A DNA stretch of 39,483 nucleotides from [Flexibacter] sp. ATCC 35208 (GCF_001975825.1 NZ_MTKN01000070.1:3126-42608), one strand, 5' to 3'. Shown: positions 15,511 through 24,919, counted from the first letter of the stretch. Translations and numbers: made by a program. Notes: generated by a model from the sequence alone, not told the origin.

Positions 15511-16638
15511 ATGGATAAAATAATTTCCTTTGTCCTTATAGTTTTTACCTGTTGCATTTGTACAGGTAGCAACAGCCCGTCTTATACGGGCAAAATTCCT
15601 TCCCTGAAAACCGTCTTTAAAGAGGATTTTATGGTGGGTGCCGCCCTTAACAGGCACCAGATAAATGAGACTAATCCCATGGCAACTGCATTTATATCCT
15701 GGCAGTTTAATACCCTCACGCCTGAAAATGACATGAAGGCTGCATTGATACACCCGGAATGGGCCCGGTATAATTTTACAGAGACAGATAAGATCATTTC
15801 TTATGGTCAGCAGCACCATATGCAGGTTAATGCACATACGCTTATATGGCACAGCCAGTTACCCGCATTTGTATTGCAGATGCATGATAAGGATTCGCTG
15901 CATCAGTTCTTTAAAGACCATATCAGTATTATTGCCTCCCGGTATGACGGGAAGGTGTATTCCTGGGATGTAGTGAATGAAGCCCTTAATGAGGACGGTA
16001 CAATGCGTAAATCCTTATTCCTGAGATACCTTGGCGATGATTATGTCGTGGAGGCATTTCAACTAGCAGGGAAGGCTGCCAGGCATACAAAATTATATTA
16101 TAATGATTACAACATAGAACAGCCCAAAAAACGTGCGGGGGCGGTGGCGCTCATCCGGAAAATTCAGGCAGCGGGTACCCGTATAGATGGTGTAGGTATA
16201 CAGGGGCACTGGCACCTGGGAAAGGTTCCTTTAAAGGATATTGAAGAGAGTATCCTGGAATTCTCTGCTTTGGGAATTGATGTAATGTTCACAGAACTGG
16301 ACATCAGCGTATTGCCAGATCCCAAAGGTGTAGAAGGGGCAGACGTTAACCAGCAGAAAGCGTATAACAGTATACTGAACCCCTATTCCGGTTCTCTGCC
16401 TGACAGTGTACAACAACAACTGGCCGGGGATTACGAGAATTTATTCCGGCTTTTCCTGAAGCACAAAGCTAAGATAAGCCGGGTCACCTTCTGGGGTGTC
16501 AATGATGGTGATTCCTGGTTAAATAACTGGCCGGTGCCAGGCAGAACAAATTATCCTTTGTTGTTTGACAGACAATTCAATCCAAAAATGGCTTTTAATA
16601 AAGTAGTAGCACTTCAACCCGGTACTGGAACAAAATAA
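15511..16638 (+). CDS. GH10 endo-beta-1,4-xylanase
   Basis: A 375-aa secreted enzyme consisting of one GH10 barrel. Catalytic acid/base Glu157 lies in WDVVNEALNE and the nucleophile Glu262 in FTELDIS; other hallmarks are the TPENDMK strand (70-76), HTLIWHSQ (109-116), and GVNDGDSW near the end. The N-terminal hydrophobic segment with clustered cysteines (TCCICTGS, 13-20) suggests export, perhaps as a lipoprotein, although the lipobox is not textbook. There is no carbohydrate-binding module. It should cut the xylan backbone or large xylo-oligosaccharides. It sits between the HTCS gene and susC, with 263 and 221 bp gaps, so it may have its own promoter. Confidence 0.95.
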   Translation: MDKIISFVLIVFTCCICTGSNSPSYTGKIPSLKTVFKEDFMVGAALNRHQINETNPMATAFISWQFNTLTPENDMKAALIHPEWARYNFTETDKIISYGQQHHMQVNAHTLIWHSQLPAFVLQMHDKDSLHQFFKDHISIIASRYDGKVYSWDVVNEALNEDGTMRKSLFLRYLGDDYVVEAFQLAGKAARHTKLYYNDYNIEQPKKRAGAVALIRKIQAAGTRIDGVGIQGHWHLGKVPLKDIEESILEFSALGIDVMFTELDISVLPDPKGVEGADVNQQKAYNSILNPYSGSLPDSVQQQLAGDYENLFRLFLKHKAKISRVTFWGVNDGDSWLNNWPVPGRTNYPLLFDRQFNPKMAFNKVVALQPGTGTK

Positions 16639-16648
16639 CGACAACTGA

Positions 16649-16760
16649 TACAACTGTAGCCTAGAAATTTAAAGCATCAATGTTATGAATTAACTGCCTT
16701 CCATCGGGAAAACACCTGGTACTGATGGAAATATCAACCTATTCCCTGCTACAACAGTAG
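16649..16760. repeat. Two 11-bp near-repeats upstream of susC
   Basis: TACAACTGTAG (16649-16659) and TACAACAGTAG (16750-16760) differ at one base and lie 101 bases apart in the susC upstream region. HTCS proteins bind direct repeats before susC, so these are candidates, but the spacing is longer than I would expect for one dimer site. Confidence 0.3.
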
Positions 16761-16773
16761 AACCGATTTATAT

Positions 16774-16820
16774 ATGCCTTTTACGGCATCAGGATCCCTG
16801 CGCCCTAAGCATGCAGGGCG
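16774..16820 (+). promoter_or_regulatory. susC leader hairpins, partly alternative
   Basis: ATGCC/GGCAT (16774-16778, 16785-16789) is followed by two mutually exclusive stems: CCCTGC (16796-16801) with GCAGGG (16813-16818), or CGCCCT (16801-16806) with AGGGCG (16815-16820). They lie 40-85 bases before the susC ATG. A short T-run comes eight bases later. A leader or attenuator role is possible. Confidence 0.35.
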
Positions 16821-16859
16821 GGGACTACATTTTTTAGAAAACTGAATAAAACCACGATT

Positions 16860-19800
16860 ATGAATTTTTCTTTTACGCATCACTTACAGAAGATGTCGCC
16901 CTCATTCAGCCTGCTGTTGAGGATAACGATGCTGCTATTTATTTTCATTTGGAGTAGTTCTTATGGGGTAGGACAACAAATTACCGTCAGCGGCCGCATT
17001 ACCGCCGAAGATGGCAATGTGGTCCCTGGAGCCAGCATCCAGGTGAAAGGCACAAAAATGGGCGTGCTCAGTAACGACGAAGGGTATTATAAAATCAACA
17101 CTCCTGCTACCGCTACCTTAATCATTACTTCAGTAGGATTTATGAACCGGGAGGTAAACGTGAACCGGCAGACCGTCATCAATGTTTCAATGAAACCCAC
17201 GGTCAGCGACCTGGAACAGGTGGTGGTAATTGGATATGGAACGGCAAAAAAGAAAGATGTAACAGGAGCCACCGTATCTGTGAAGGGAGAAACACTCCGG
17301 GAATTGGGGAGTCCAAACGTGTATAACCAGCTTCAGGGAAGGGCTGCTGGGATTGACATTGTCAACAATGGTTCCAGTATAGGCACCGGCGGTGAGATCA
17401 GGATCAGGGGAAACCGCTCCCTGGCATCAGGTGCTTCAGCTAATAATTCGCAGAATGGCCCCCTGGTGGTGATAGATGGTATACCGCTTTCCGGCGGCAG
17501 TATAAATGATATCAATCCAAATGATATCAGTACGATCGATGTGCTGAAAGATGCTTCTGCTACTGCCATTTACGGTTCCCGTGGATCAGGTGGGGTGATT
17601 ATCATTACTACAAGAAGAGGCCGTCCGGGGAAATCTGTTACCAGTTACGATGGCTATATCGGCTTGTCAGAAGCTGTGAATACATATAAACTGTTTAGCG
17701 GACAGGAATATGCCGCCTTCAAGGACGCAGCCAAGGAGGGCCAGCCTAATCCCAATAATCCCAACCCCAATGCACTAACACCCATTGAGCAGGAGAACCT
17801 GGCCAATGGTGTAAATACTGACTGGCAAAAACTATTGCTAACTACCGCTATCCGCACAGACCATAATGTGAGCGTAGTGGGTGGCAATGAAACCACACTA
17901 TACAGCTTCGGGTTTGGTGTATTTCGGGAAACAGGTATCATACCGGATCAGCGATTCGACAGGGGATCCTTTCATATCGCTCTTGATCACAAAATGAGTG
18001 AACGCTTAAAAGTTGGACTCACTACCACCAATACAATGAGCTGGGCCAATCGTATCAACACCAGCGCTTTGGGTTCAGCAACGAGACTGAGCCCGCTATA
18101 CCTGCCGTACAATGAGGATGGCAGTATCAATTTTCAACCTGCCATACAGCAATCCAATGATGCGCAGCAGATCAGCCCTCTCACATCTATCGGAAACAAT
18201 GATAAGATAAAAGCCCGCACCCGCCGGTTCAGAACATTGACGAATGTATATGGAGAGCTCGAGATCATAAAAGGATTGAAACTGAAATCCAGCCTGGCAC
18301 TTGACTGGATCCAGACAATGAACAATAACTATAATGGACCCGGCACCGTATTTAATACCAATACAACTACAGCAGGTGCTACCCTTAGTCAGTCAAACAA
18401 CGAGACATGGAGTTATACTTTCGATAATTCACTTACTTACGAAAAGACTTTTGCAGAAAAGCATAAAATCCAGGTGACAGCATTGCACGAAGTGGTAAAG
18501 AACTTCAATCAAAGTCAGCAAATCAACGGACAAGGTGTGCCGGCAGACTATATCCAGGATTATAATTTACAATTAGCGAATTCACTCACGGCGGATCCCT
18601 CCGGTTACAGTAACAGGGGATTGTTGTCTTATATGGGACGTATCTTTTATACCTATAATGACAGGTATATGTTAACGGCTACTGTGCGCGCAGATGGCGC
18701 TTCTGTACTAGCTCCCGGCAACCAGTGGTTTACATATCCGGCCATATCAGCAGGCTGGAACATGGCAAACGAAGAATTCATGCATGATGTAAAATGGATA
18801 AATAACCTCAAACTTCGTGTAGGATGGGGTGTCAGTTCGAACCAGACCATTGCGCCCTATACAACAATAGGTAGTCTTTCTTCCAATTTTTACAATTATG
18901 GGTCAGGTACCTCAGCCAATATAAACTATGTATCAGGGTACCTGATCAATACGTTGCCTAATCCGAAGCTTACGTGGGAATCTACGAGGGGATACAATTT
19001 AGGCCTCGACTTTGGTCTGTTTGACAACCGTATAAGTGGTGCAGTAGAATATTATAATGTCAATACAAGGGATATACTTTTAAGCAAGGAATTACCAAGG
19101 AGCAGTGGGGCCAATTCTGTGCTTGTAAACCAGGGAAAGACAACAGGACATGGGCTGGAAATCACACTTAGCAGCCTGAATGTAAAAAACCGTAGCGGAT
19201 TTACCTGGAGTACAGATCTTAACTTTTCCATGGCAAGAGAAAAGATTGTTGCATTGCAACCAGGATTAAAGCAGGATGTTGGTAATGGTTGGTATGTAGG
19301 GCAACCACTGACAGTTATTTATGACGTGAAGAAAACAGGTATCTGGCAGTTGAACGAAAAAGACCAGGCGGCTACTTATGGTGCTGCCCCCGGCGATATT
19401 AAAATTCAGGATGTGAATGGCAACGGTACTATTGGTGCCGAGGATCGCCAGGTAATTGGCAATTTTCAACCCAATTTTGTATTTGGTTTCAATAACAGGT
19501 TTACCTACAAAAATTTCGATCTGAACATTGTGACCTTTGGCCGTATAGGCCAGACTGTGGTAGTTACCTATCTGACTGCTGACGGTGGTGCAGCTGGCTA
19601 TCCATTCTTTATGAACGGCCGCGTAAACCAATACAAAGTTAATTACTGGACACCCGATAACCCTACCAATGATTTCCCACAGCCTGATGCCAGCAGGGAT
19701 GCATTGCAATATACCTCCACCTTGTCTTACCGGGACGGGTCATTTATAAAGGTCCGGTCTATCAACCTGGGATATAACCTCCCTTCGAAGATCACCGGTA

Positions 19801-20027
19801 AAATGGGGCTCAGTTCTTTGCGGTTTTACCTGGCAGTCCAGAATCCATTTATCCTCTGGGCACCATTGGTGCGGGATGGTCTGGGTATAGATCCGGAAGG
19901 TAATGGAAATGGTAACGCAGTCGGATCTACGGCGGGAGGGACCCCAGTGGTGGCCCGTGCTATCACCGTTGGTATGGGTACCCCTCCTACAAGGCAGTAC
20001 ATGTTTGGTGCTAATGTGAAATTTTAA
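16860..20027 (+). CDS. susC: SusC-like TonB-dependent outer-membrane transporter
   Basis: A 1055-aa SusC/RagA-family transporter. A signal peptide covers about 1-39 (start at Met12 also possible), then a carboxypeptidase-regulatory-like domain (VSGRITAEDGNVVPGASIQVKG, split here at 43-55 and beyond to about 115), the conserved EQVVVIGYGT stretch (119-128), the plug (about 130-250, with GSRGSGGVIIITT), and the beta-barrel ending in aromatic YMFGANVKF. It imports oligosaccharides across the outer membrane using energy from TonB-ExbBD and forms a lidded complex with the SusD protein encoded 18 bases downstream. The surrounding GH10, GH30 and GH62 genes indicate xylan-derived substrates. Confidence 0.96.
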   Translation: MNFSFTHHLQKMSPSFSLLLRITMLLFIFIWSSSYGVGQQITVSGRITAEDGNVVPGASIQVKGTKMGVLSNDEGYYKINTPATATLIITSVGFMNREVNVNRQTVINVSMKPTVSDLEQVVVIGYGTAKKKDVTGATVSVKGETLRELGSPNVYNQLQGRAAGIDIVNNGSSIGTGGEIRIRGNRSLASGASANNSQNGPLVVIDGIPLSGGSINDINPNDISTIDVLKDASATAIYGSRGSGGVIIITTRRGRPGKSVTSYDGYIGLSEAVNTYKLFSGQEYAAFKDAAKEGQPNPNNPNPNALTPIEQENLANGVNTDWQKLLLTTAIRTDHNVSVVGGNETTLYSFGFGVFRETGIIPDQRFDRGSFHIALDHKMSERLKVGLTTTNTMSWANRINTSALGSATRLSPLYLPYNEDGSINFQPAIQQSNDAQQISPLTSIGNNDKIKARTRRFRTLTNVYGELEIIKGLKLKSSLALDWIQTMNNNYNGPGTVFNTNTTTAGATLSQSNNETWSYTFDNSLTYEKTFAEKHKIQVTALHEVVKNFNQSQQINGQGVPADYIQDYNLQLANSLTADPSGYSNRGLLSYMGRIFYTYNDRYMLTATVRADGASVLAPGNQWFTYPAISAGWNMANEEFMHDVKWINNLKLRVGWGVSSNQTIAPYTTIGSLSSNFYNYGSGTSANINYVSGYLINTLPNPKLTWESTRGYNLGLDFGLFDNRISGAVEYYNVNTRDILLSKELPRSSGANSVLVNQGKTTGHGLEITLSSLNVKNRSGFTWSTDLNFSMAREKIVALQPGLKQDVGNGWYVGQPLTVIYDVKKTGIWQLNEKDQAATYGAAPGDIKIQDVNGNGTIGAEDRQVIGNFQPNFVFGFNNRFTYKNFDLNIVTFGRIGQTVVVTYLTADGGAAGYPFFMNGRVNQYKVNYWTPDNPTNDFPQPDASRDALQYTSTLSYRDGSFIKVRSINLGYNLPSKITGKMGLSSLRFYLAVQNPFILWAPLVRDGLGIDPEGNGNGNAVGSTAGGTPVVARAITVGMGTPPTRQYMFGANVKF

Positions 20028-20045
20028 TCCTGAAATTAACTTATT

Positions 20046-21830
20046 ATGAAATTCAACATAAAATTATCCGGGCTACTTTTATTGTCATTACTTACAGTGT
20101 GTGCGGGTTGTAAAAAAATACTGGAAGAACAACCCCGTGCTACAATCGATCCTGCTTATTTCAAAACGCCGGAAGGCTTAGAGGGCGGTGTGGCCGGTAT
20201 TTACTCGTCTTTTCGCAGTTTTTGGGGCACACAGATTTTTACGCAGCTGTTCAATGGAGGCACTGATGAAATGATCAGGGGTGGAGCAGCAGATGTGCAG
20301 CATAACTTTACCTATTCTCTGCTGATGAAGAGCAATACAAACGATTACAGCGGTTTTTGGAATTCCCTTTACATAGATATCAATACCGCCAACGGAGTCT
20401 TGCAATTCGGACCGGAAGCGAGCATGGATGAAACTAAGAAAGGGCAGCTCCTGGCCCAGGCAAAATTTCTCCGGGCATTTTGTTATTTCCAGCTGCTTAC
20501 AACTTTTGGGGATGTGCCTTTGCATCTTACATTCAACACCAACGTTTCAGCAGCTGATAGCAGGGCACCCATTGCTGAGGTGTATGATGCGATCATCAGC
20601 GATCTGAAGGAGGCTGCTGCCAGTCTTCCCGATCAGCCATCCGCCGGATTGGGTAAACCAGCATTCAAAGCAACAGCGCTGTACCTGCTTGCAAAAACCT
20701 ACTTGTGGAGAGGGTGGTCTTCAGCAGCAAAGGGAAGTGATTTTACAGATGCATTTAACACTGCAAAGAGCATCATCGATAATAAAAGTGCTTATGGAAT
20801 TGATTTATGGCCTGTATTTGCGCAGGGTTTCCTGGAAGGTAATGAATATGGAAGGGAGACGCTTATGGTCATTGAACATACAAAAGACCTGAAATTCGGC
20901 GAGAACTCACAGACGGGTACCGGCGCATCTAACCTGAAAGAAAACAAATCCAACTTTTTTTTCCGGCCGAACTATCCGACAGTGAATGCCAATTATCCTG
21001 CTACAGGAGGTGCTTATGTTTGTGTAAGAGATGTACAAAACGGCCGTCCATGGCAAAGAATAAGGCCTAATATGCGCTATGTACTAAATGTTGCTTTCGC
21101 CAACAGGGCCACGGACTCGAGGTATAACGGTTCATTTCAAACCATTTGGTTGTCCAATAGTGTAGCTGCATCGGGGAAAGGTACAACAGGTGCAACCACA
21201 CCCAGGGGAACCCTTGTGAATGGCATAGACACAGCCATCTGGATGGCAGACAGGATTGTGACACCTGCTGAAAGAGCAGCATTTAAGGGAATTATTTTTG
21301 AACCGGATTACCTGCCAGGTGCCACCGTACCCTATACCAGTCTCCTGTATCCATCTTTAAGAAAATGGGATGATTCAACAAGAGCCGATATGAATGATTA
21401 TTCTGACAGACCTTATATCCTGTTCCGCTTTTCAGAAGTATATCTCATCGCCGCTGAAGCAGCACTGAAAGGTGGCGGTACATTGCAGCAGGCGGCAGAT
21501 ATGTTAAATGTGCTCAGGGTGAGGGCGGCCCGCATACCAGGGCAAACTGATGATCAGTATGCGGCAGCCATCACTGCACAGACAATTACAGCTGCAGAGG
21601 TGACACTTGATTTTATCCTGGATGAGCGCACCCGTGAACTGTATGGAGAATGCAACAGGTGGTATGATCTTTCAAGAACCAAAACACTTGTTGCAAGGGT
21701 TCAAAAATATAACGATGAAGCAGCTGCCAATGTCGTAGCTGAACATATGTTGAGACCTATTCCTCAGCAGCAGATAGACCTGGTCACAGAAGGACCTGCA
21801 TTTCCTCAAAACCCATGGTATAGCAATTAA
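20046..21830 (+). CDS. susD: SusD-like outer-membrane glycan-binding lipoprotein
   Basis: A 594-aa SusD/RagB-family lipoprotein. The signal ends in the lipobox TVCAGC with Cys22 as the lipidated residue. The N-terminal TPR-rich region carries typical segments (GLEGGVAGIYSSF, AKFLRAFCYFQL at about 138-149), and the C-terminal half has the closing block (LDFILDERTRELYGE, RWYDLSRT, LRPIPQQQIDL, FPQNPWY). It caps the SusC barrel and binds glycan at the cell surface. It directly follows susC, as is usual. No SusE/F-type surface-binding gene follows; the next gene encodes a GH30 enzyme. Confidence 0.95.
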   Translation: MKFNIKLSGLLLLSLLTVCAGCKKILEEQPRATIDPAYFKTPEGLEGGVAGIYSSFRSFWGTQIFTQLFNGGTDEMIRGGAADVQHNFTYSLLMKSNTNDYSGFWNSLYIDINTANGVLQFGPEASMDETKKGQLLAQAKFLRAFCYFQLLTTFGDVPLHLTFNTNVSAADSRAPIAEVYDAIISDLKEAAASLPDQPSAGLGKPAFKATALYLLAKTYLWRGWSSAAKGSDFTDAFNTAKSIIDNKSAYGIDLWPVFAQGFLEGNEYGRETLMVIEHTKDLKFGENSQTGTGASNLKENKSNFFFRPNYPTVNANYPATGGAYVCVRDVQNGRPWQRIRPNMRYVLNVAFANRATDSRYNGSFQTIWLSNSVAASGKGTTGATTPRGTLVNGIDTAIWMADRIVTPAERAAFKGIIFEPDYLPGATVPYTSLLYPSLRKWDDSTRADMNDYSDRPYILFRFSEVYLIAAEAALKGGGTLQQAADMLNVLRVRAARIPGQTDDQYAAAITAQTITAAEVTLDFILDERTRELYGECNRWYDLSRTKTLVARVQKYNDEAAANVVAEHMLRPIPQQQIDLVTEGPAFPQNPWYSN

Positions 21831-21893
21831 CAAGTATAACCATCAAATTGAAAAACCATGAAAGAAAACCCACCCATCTAGCGGCATATGAAA

Positions 21894-21916
21894 GGCTCAC
21901 ACAACTCGTGTGGGCC
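21894..21916 (+). promoter_or_regulatory. Hairpin between susD and GH30 genes
   Basis: GGCTCACAC (21894-21902) pairs with GTGTGGGCC (21908-21916) through nine pairs including one G-U. No T-tract follows, so it is probably an mRNA-processing or stability element rather than a terminator; it could set expression of susCD apart from the enzymes. Confidence 0.45.
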
Positions 21917-21963
21917 TGATAACAGCCATTTGAAAAACAGTTGATTAAACTAACAATGTAACT

Positions 21964-23214
21964 ATGAAAACAAACCCTTTTCTCAGCAACCTGGGAGTAT
22001 CTTTTCTTTCCCTCATTTTAATGATTAGCTCCTGTACAAAGCAACCGGCAGCAGATGTATCTGCTGCAGACAATAAGCAGAGCGGTGATTTAAAAGCTGC
22101 AGCAGATGTAAGTGTGATGGCAACAGCGACCATCGATGCCAACACTTTCCAACAAACTATCCAGGGATTTGGTGGAATGAGTGTGCCGATCTGGATAGGC
22201 GATTTAACAGCCGATCAGCGAACAAAAGCTTTTTCCACCAGCAGTGGTATCGGGATGAGTATTCTGCGGGTAATGGTCCCTGCCAATAGTAGCCAGTTTG
22301 CAGCCGAAAAGGCAACAATCGATGCTGCAAAAGGTTTTGGTGCAAAGGTGATCGCTACTGTTTGGAATGCCCCTTCTTCCATGATGGACGGTGCTTACCT
22401 GAAGGCAAGTTCATGGAGTGATTTTGCAGCACATTTAAGGGCTTACACACAGGCCGTAGGAGGTGTCTATGCATTGTCTCCGTGGAATGAACCCAATTAC
22501 CTGGCATCAGAATGGATGCATGCTTCTGCTACAGAAGTGGCAAACTTTGTGGCGGCATATGGTGATAACTGCGGTGCTCCGATCATGGCTCCTGAACCAT
22601 TTAATATGGATCAGACTTTTATCAATACTTACCTGAGCAATGCAACTGCGAAATCCAAAACACTGTTCGTCAGCGGCCACATTTATGGTAAGACACCTTA
22701 TAATTTAGGCAATATTGGCAAATCAGTATGGATGACAGAGCATTACACAAATTCTTCTATCAGTGGCAATGACTGGCCCAATGCTATGAATGCTGCTAAG
22801 GAGATTCATGATTGCATGACAGCTGGTTGGGCCGCTTATGTATGGTGGTATATCCGCCGGTTTTATGGTCCAATTGACGAAAATAGTGCAATCACCAAGG
22901 TAGGATATGTGATGGCGCATTTTGCCAGGTATGTTCGGCCGGGTTATAGTAAAATTGCCTGTGCGGCCAATCCCAGCACCGGTATATATACGACTGCTTA
23001 CAGGAACGGATCAAAAATTGTGATCGTAGCTATCAATACCAATGCAGCTGTAACCTATCAGCCATTCACAATCAGTGGTGTAACAGTTAGTAGTTTCAGT
23101 CGTTATGTAACAACGAGTTCCTCTAATCTTGCAGCAAGTACGCTGAGTATTTCAAATAATGCATTTGGCATTAATCTGCCCGCATCCAGTATAACAACCC
23201 TGGTTTCGAACTGA
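21964..23214 (+). CDS. GH30 glucuronoxylanase-like lipoprotein
   Basis: A 416-aa lipoprotein: signal, lipobox ISSC with Cys24, a low-complexity linker (about 26-50), then a GH30 barrel with its flanking beta-domain. GFGGMSVPIWIGDL (68-81) opens the fold; acid/base Glu176 is in SPWNEPNY and nucleophile Glu259 in VWMTEHY. The segment WWYIRRFYGPID (294-305) corresponds to the region of GH30 subfamily 8 enzymes in which Arg contacts the 4-O-methylglucuronic acid side chain, so a glucuronoxylanase cutting near glucuronate branches is predicted. It has the normal length for catalytic plus side domain and should sit on the cell surface. Its gene is 30 bases upstream of the GH62 gene, in the same transcription unit. 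Confidence 0.9.
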   Translation: MKTNPFLSNLGVSFLSLILMISSCTKQPAADVSAADNKQSGDLKAAADVSVMATATIDANTFQQTIQGFGGMSVPIWIGDLTADQRTKAFSTSSGIGMSILRVMVPANSSQFAAEKATIDAAKGFGAKVIATVWNAPSSMMDGAYLKASSWSDFAAHLRAYTQAVGGVYALSPWNEPNYLASEWMHASATEVANFVAAYGDNCGAPIMAPEPFNMDQTFINTYLSNATAKSKTLFVSGHIYGKTPYNLGNIGKSVWMTEHYTNSSISGNDWPNAMNAAKEIHDCMTAGWAAYVWWYIRRFYGPIDENSAITKVGYVMAHFARYVRPGYSKIACAANPSTGIYTTAYRNGSKIVIVAINTNAAVTYQPFTISGVTVSSFSRYVTTSSSNLAASTLSISNNAFGINLPASSITTLVSN

Positions 23215-23244
23215 TCCTATTCTTTCAGCATAATTGTTACAACT

Positions 23245-24258
23245 ATGAAACAGTTACAATACATAGCTGCGGTGGTTACATGTTTGCTTTTGTGTGCTTC
23301 ATGTACCAAAAAATCATTGGATGGCGCAGGTGGAGTAACGGATAAAAACAGGGTGGCGGCTACTGCCACAGCAATAGCCAATCCTACCTGGTATGCAGAT
23401 GCGAGATGTTTCCTGGATGGTCCTGCAGGAGCATTCGACGATCTGGCGGTGAAGGATCCTTCCATTGTTTACTCCGGTGGTAAATATCATCTCTATTACA
23501 CAGGTCGTGATAAAGGAACCGGGGGTCTCTGGCGGATGGGGTATGCAGCTGCTACTTCTATTGCCGGTCTTAAAACTGCCAGCCGTACTTATATGAGTGC
23601 ATTGAATGCAGGTTCATATTTCTGCGCGCCCCAGGTATTCTGGTTTCCGGCTAAGGGCAAGTGGTTCCTGATTTACCAGAGTGGACAAGGAGCTTCTTTT
23701 TCAACATCCACAGATGTTGGCAATCCCGGTTCATGGACACCTGTAAGTAGCATGGGATTTACTGATGGCATTGATTTCTGGTGTATTTCTGATGGCACCT
23801 ACATGTATTGTTTTTATTCTGCCCAGGATGGGTCACGTACTATAAAAAGACGCAGAACTACCGTGGCTAATTTCCCATATAACTGGGAAGCGCCGACTGT
23901 AGCAGCCACTAGTACATTTGAGGCAGTGCATGTTTATAAAAGCAAGGCAGATGCTAAGTATTATATGATCGTAGAAGACATCAACCGCTATCAGGAGCTA
24001 TGGACAGCCAGTTCGTTGGGAGGTACCTGGACACAGGTCGCAGAGAAGTGGGCAGCGAGGGATAATCTCCGGTTCCTGTCAGAAGTATGGACAGACCAGG
24101 TCTCTCATGTAGAGGTGATTCGTTCCGGTACTGACGATAAATTGGAGATCGATAATATTGACAGATGTCAGTTATTGATACAGGGTGTGCCGAATGGAAG
24201 CTATGGCGACTATGGTAATATCCCATACGATCTTGGAGTGATCAGAAATTATCAATAA
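23245..24258 (+). CDS. GH62 alpha-L-arabinofuranosidase-like lipoprotein
   Basis: A 337-aa lipoprotein (lipobox LCASC, Cys20) with a five-bladed propeller of clan GH-F. Sequence order matches GH62: AVKDPSIVY with base Asp71, APQVFWFPAKGKWFLIYQ, GIDFW with Asp177, NFPYNW, FEAVHVYKS with acid Glu226, YYMIVEDIN, TASSLGGTWT and a late SHVEVIRSG. GH62 enzymes release single arabinose side chains from arabinoxylan. The similarity is clear, but a GH43 subfamily close to GH62 cannot be ruled out without a search. Its position directly after the GH30 gene, in a xylan locus, supports the assignment. It is followed by a long hairpin. Confidence 0.85.
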   Translation: MKQLQYIAAVVTCLLLCASCTKKSLDGAGGVTDKNRVAATATAIANPTWYADARCFLDGPAGAFDDLAVKDPSIVYSGGKYHLYYTGRDKGTGGLWRMGYAAATSIAGLKTASRTYMSALNAGSYFCAPQVFWFPAKGKWFLIYQSGQGASFSTSTDVGNPGSWTPVSSMGFTDGIDFWCISDGTYMYCFYSAQDGSRTIKRRRTTVANFPYNWEAPTVAATSTFEAVHVYKSKADAKYYMIVEDINRYQELWTASSLGGTWTQVAEKWAARDNLRFLSEVWTDQVSHVEVIRSGTDDKLEIDNIDRCQLLIQGVPNGSYGDYGNIPYDLGVIRNYQ

Positions 24259-24269
24259 AATACAATAAT

Positions 24270-24336
24270 ATACAGGGTAAACAACGCAAAAGAGCAGCAT
24301 CCAAAGTAGCTACATTGAGCGTTGTTTATCCTGTAT
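24270..24336. terminator. Long-stem hairpin after the GH62 gene
   Basis: An 18-bp stem, ATACAGGGTAAACAACGC (24270-24287) with GCGTTGTTTATCCTGTAT (24319-24336), one G-U pair, loop of 31 bases. It begins 12 bases after the GH62 stop. The T-tract is poor, so termination is plausible but not certain; such a perfect long stem could also be a relic of a repeat element. Confidence 0.55.
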
Positions 24337-24372
24337 TATCGTCATCCATACAATTGTTGGAAATATCCACAT

Positions 24373-24612
24373 ATGAAGTATTTATTTTTATTGCCGGCTT
24401 TCCTTTGCCTATTTATATTGACTGATTATTCCCAGGAAATTGTTCAACAGGCACCAGCGGGTTTTGATTCCCTGCATGCAGGTATTGCTCACGGTACTAT
24501 TGATACTGTTAGTTATTCCTCCAACACTGTTGGTGTAAAAAGAAAGGCCCTGGTATTACGCCCGCATAAGCGGCTAACTATTAGAAGTATTTGCCGAAAG
24601 GAACATAGTTAG
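24373..24612 (+). pseudogene. CE1-type esterase, N-terminal stub
   Basis: From the ATG at 24373 the frame encodes 79 aa: a signal peptide ending near YSQ, then EIVQQAPAGFDSLHAGIAHG, IDTVSYSSNTVGVKRKALV, which is the start of secreted CE1-type (esterase D-like) enzymes of PULs. The expected continuation with a YTPPGY motif, the GxSxG nucleophile and the Asp/His residues is gone; after LV the sequence becomes unrelated and stops. Such enzymes remove feruloyl or acetyl groups from xylan. The TTG reading that begins further upstream at 24322 lies in the preceding hairpin and is unlikely. No remainder of the esterase is seen downstream in 24613-24919. Confidence 0.7.
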
Positions 24613-24919
24613 TAGGCGCCATAGCAAATGGTGAGGTTCCCATAAGCACCTGTTCCTGCTTGGGGACCCCGAGATGCCACTGGACTTGATGAATAAGCTT
24701 GTGAAAGGATGGAGGCAGGATACGGTGGCTCAATTACCTCTCCCATCAATTACCGAGTCTACTATTACAAGTAATATTCTACCCCAAAAAATACAGTAAA
24801 TTGCTCCTCATAAGGGGAACCAATACAATTACTCCTATTTCTTTCATGCTGTACCTCTCTGCCTATCAGCCTGGAAAGTGTAGCAATTCTTCAAAAAAAT
24901 AAAAACAAACACCCAAAAA
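24613..24919. other. 307-bp region without a supported gene
   Basis: It follows the esterase stub. It contains a short minus-strand ORF of 45 codons (24609-24746), unsupported. A promoter for the lipoprotein pair is expected before 24920, but no box is clear. Confidence 0.5.

Noticed and set aside
24322..24372. Longer esterase-stub reading from a TTG at 24322
   Set aside because: The TTG lies in the 3' arm of the hairpin after GH62; the ATG at 24373 begins a proper signal peptide.
24609..24746. A 45-codon minus-strand ORF rich in Gly, Ser and Tyr, possibly a precursor peptide
   Set aside because: No RiPP modification enzyme is nearby, no leader motif is recognised, and an overlapping frame is equally open, so it is probably chance.
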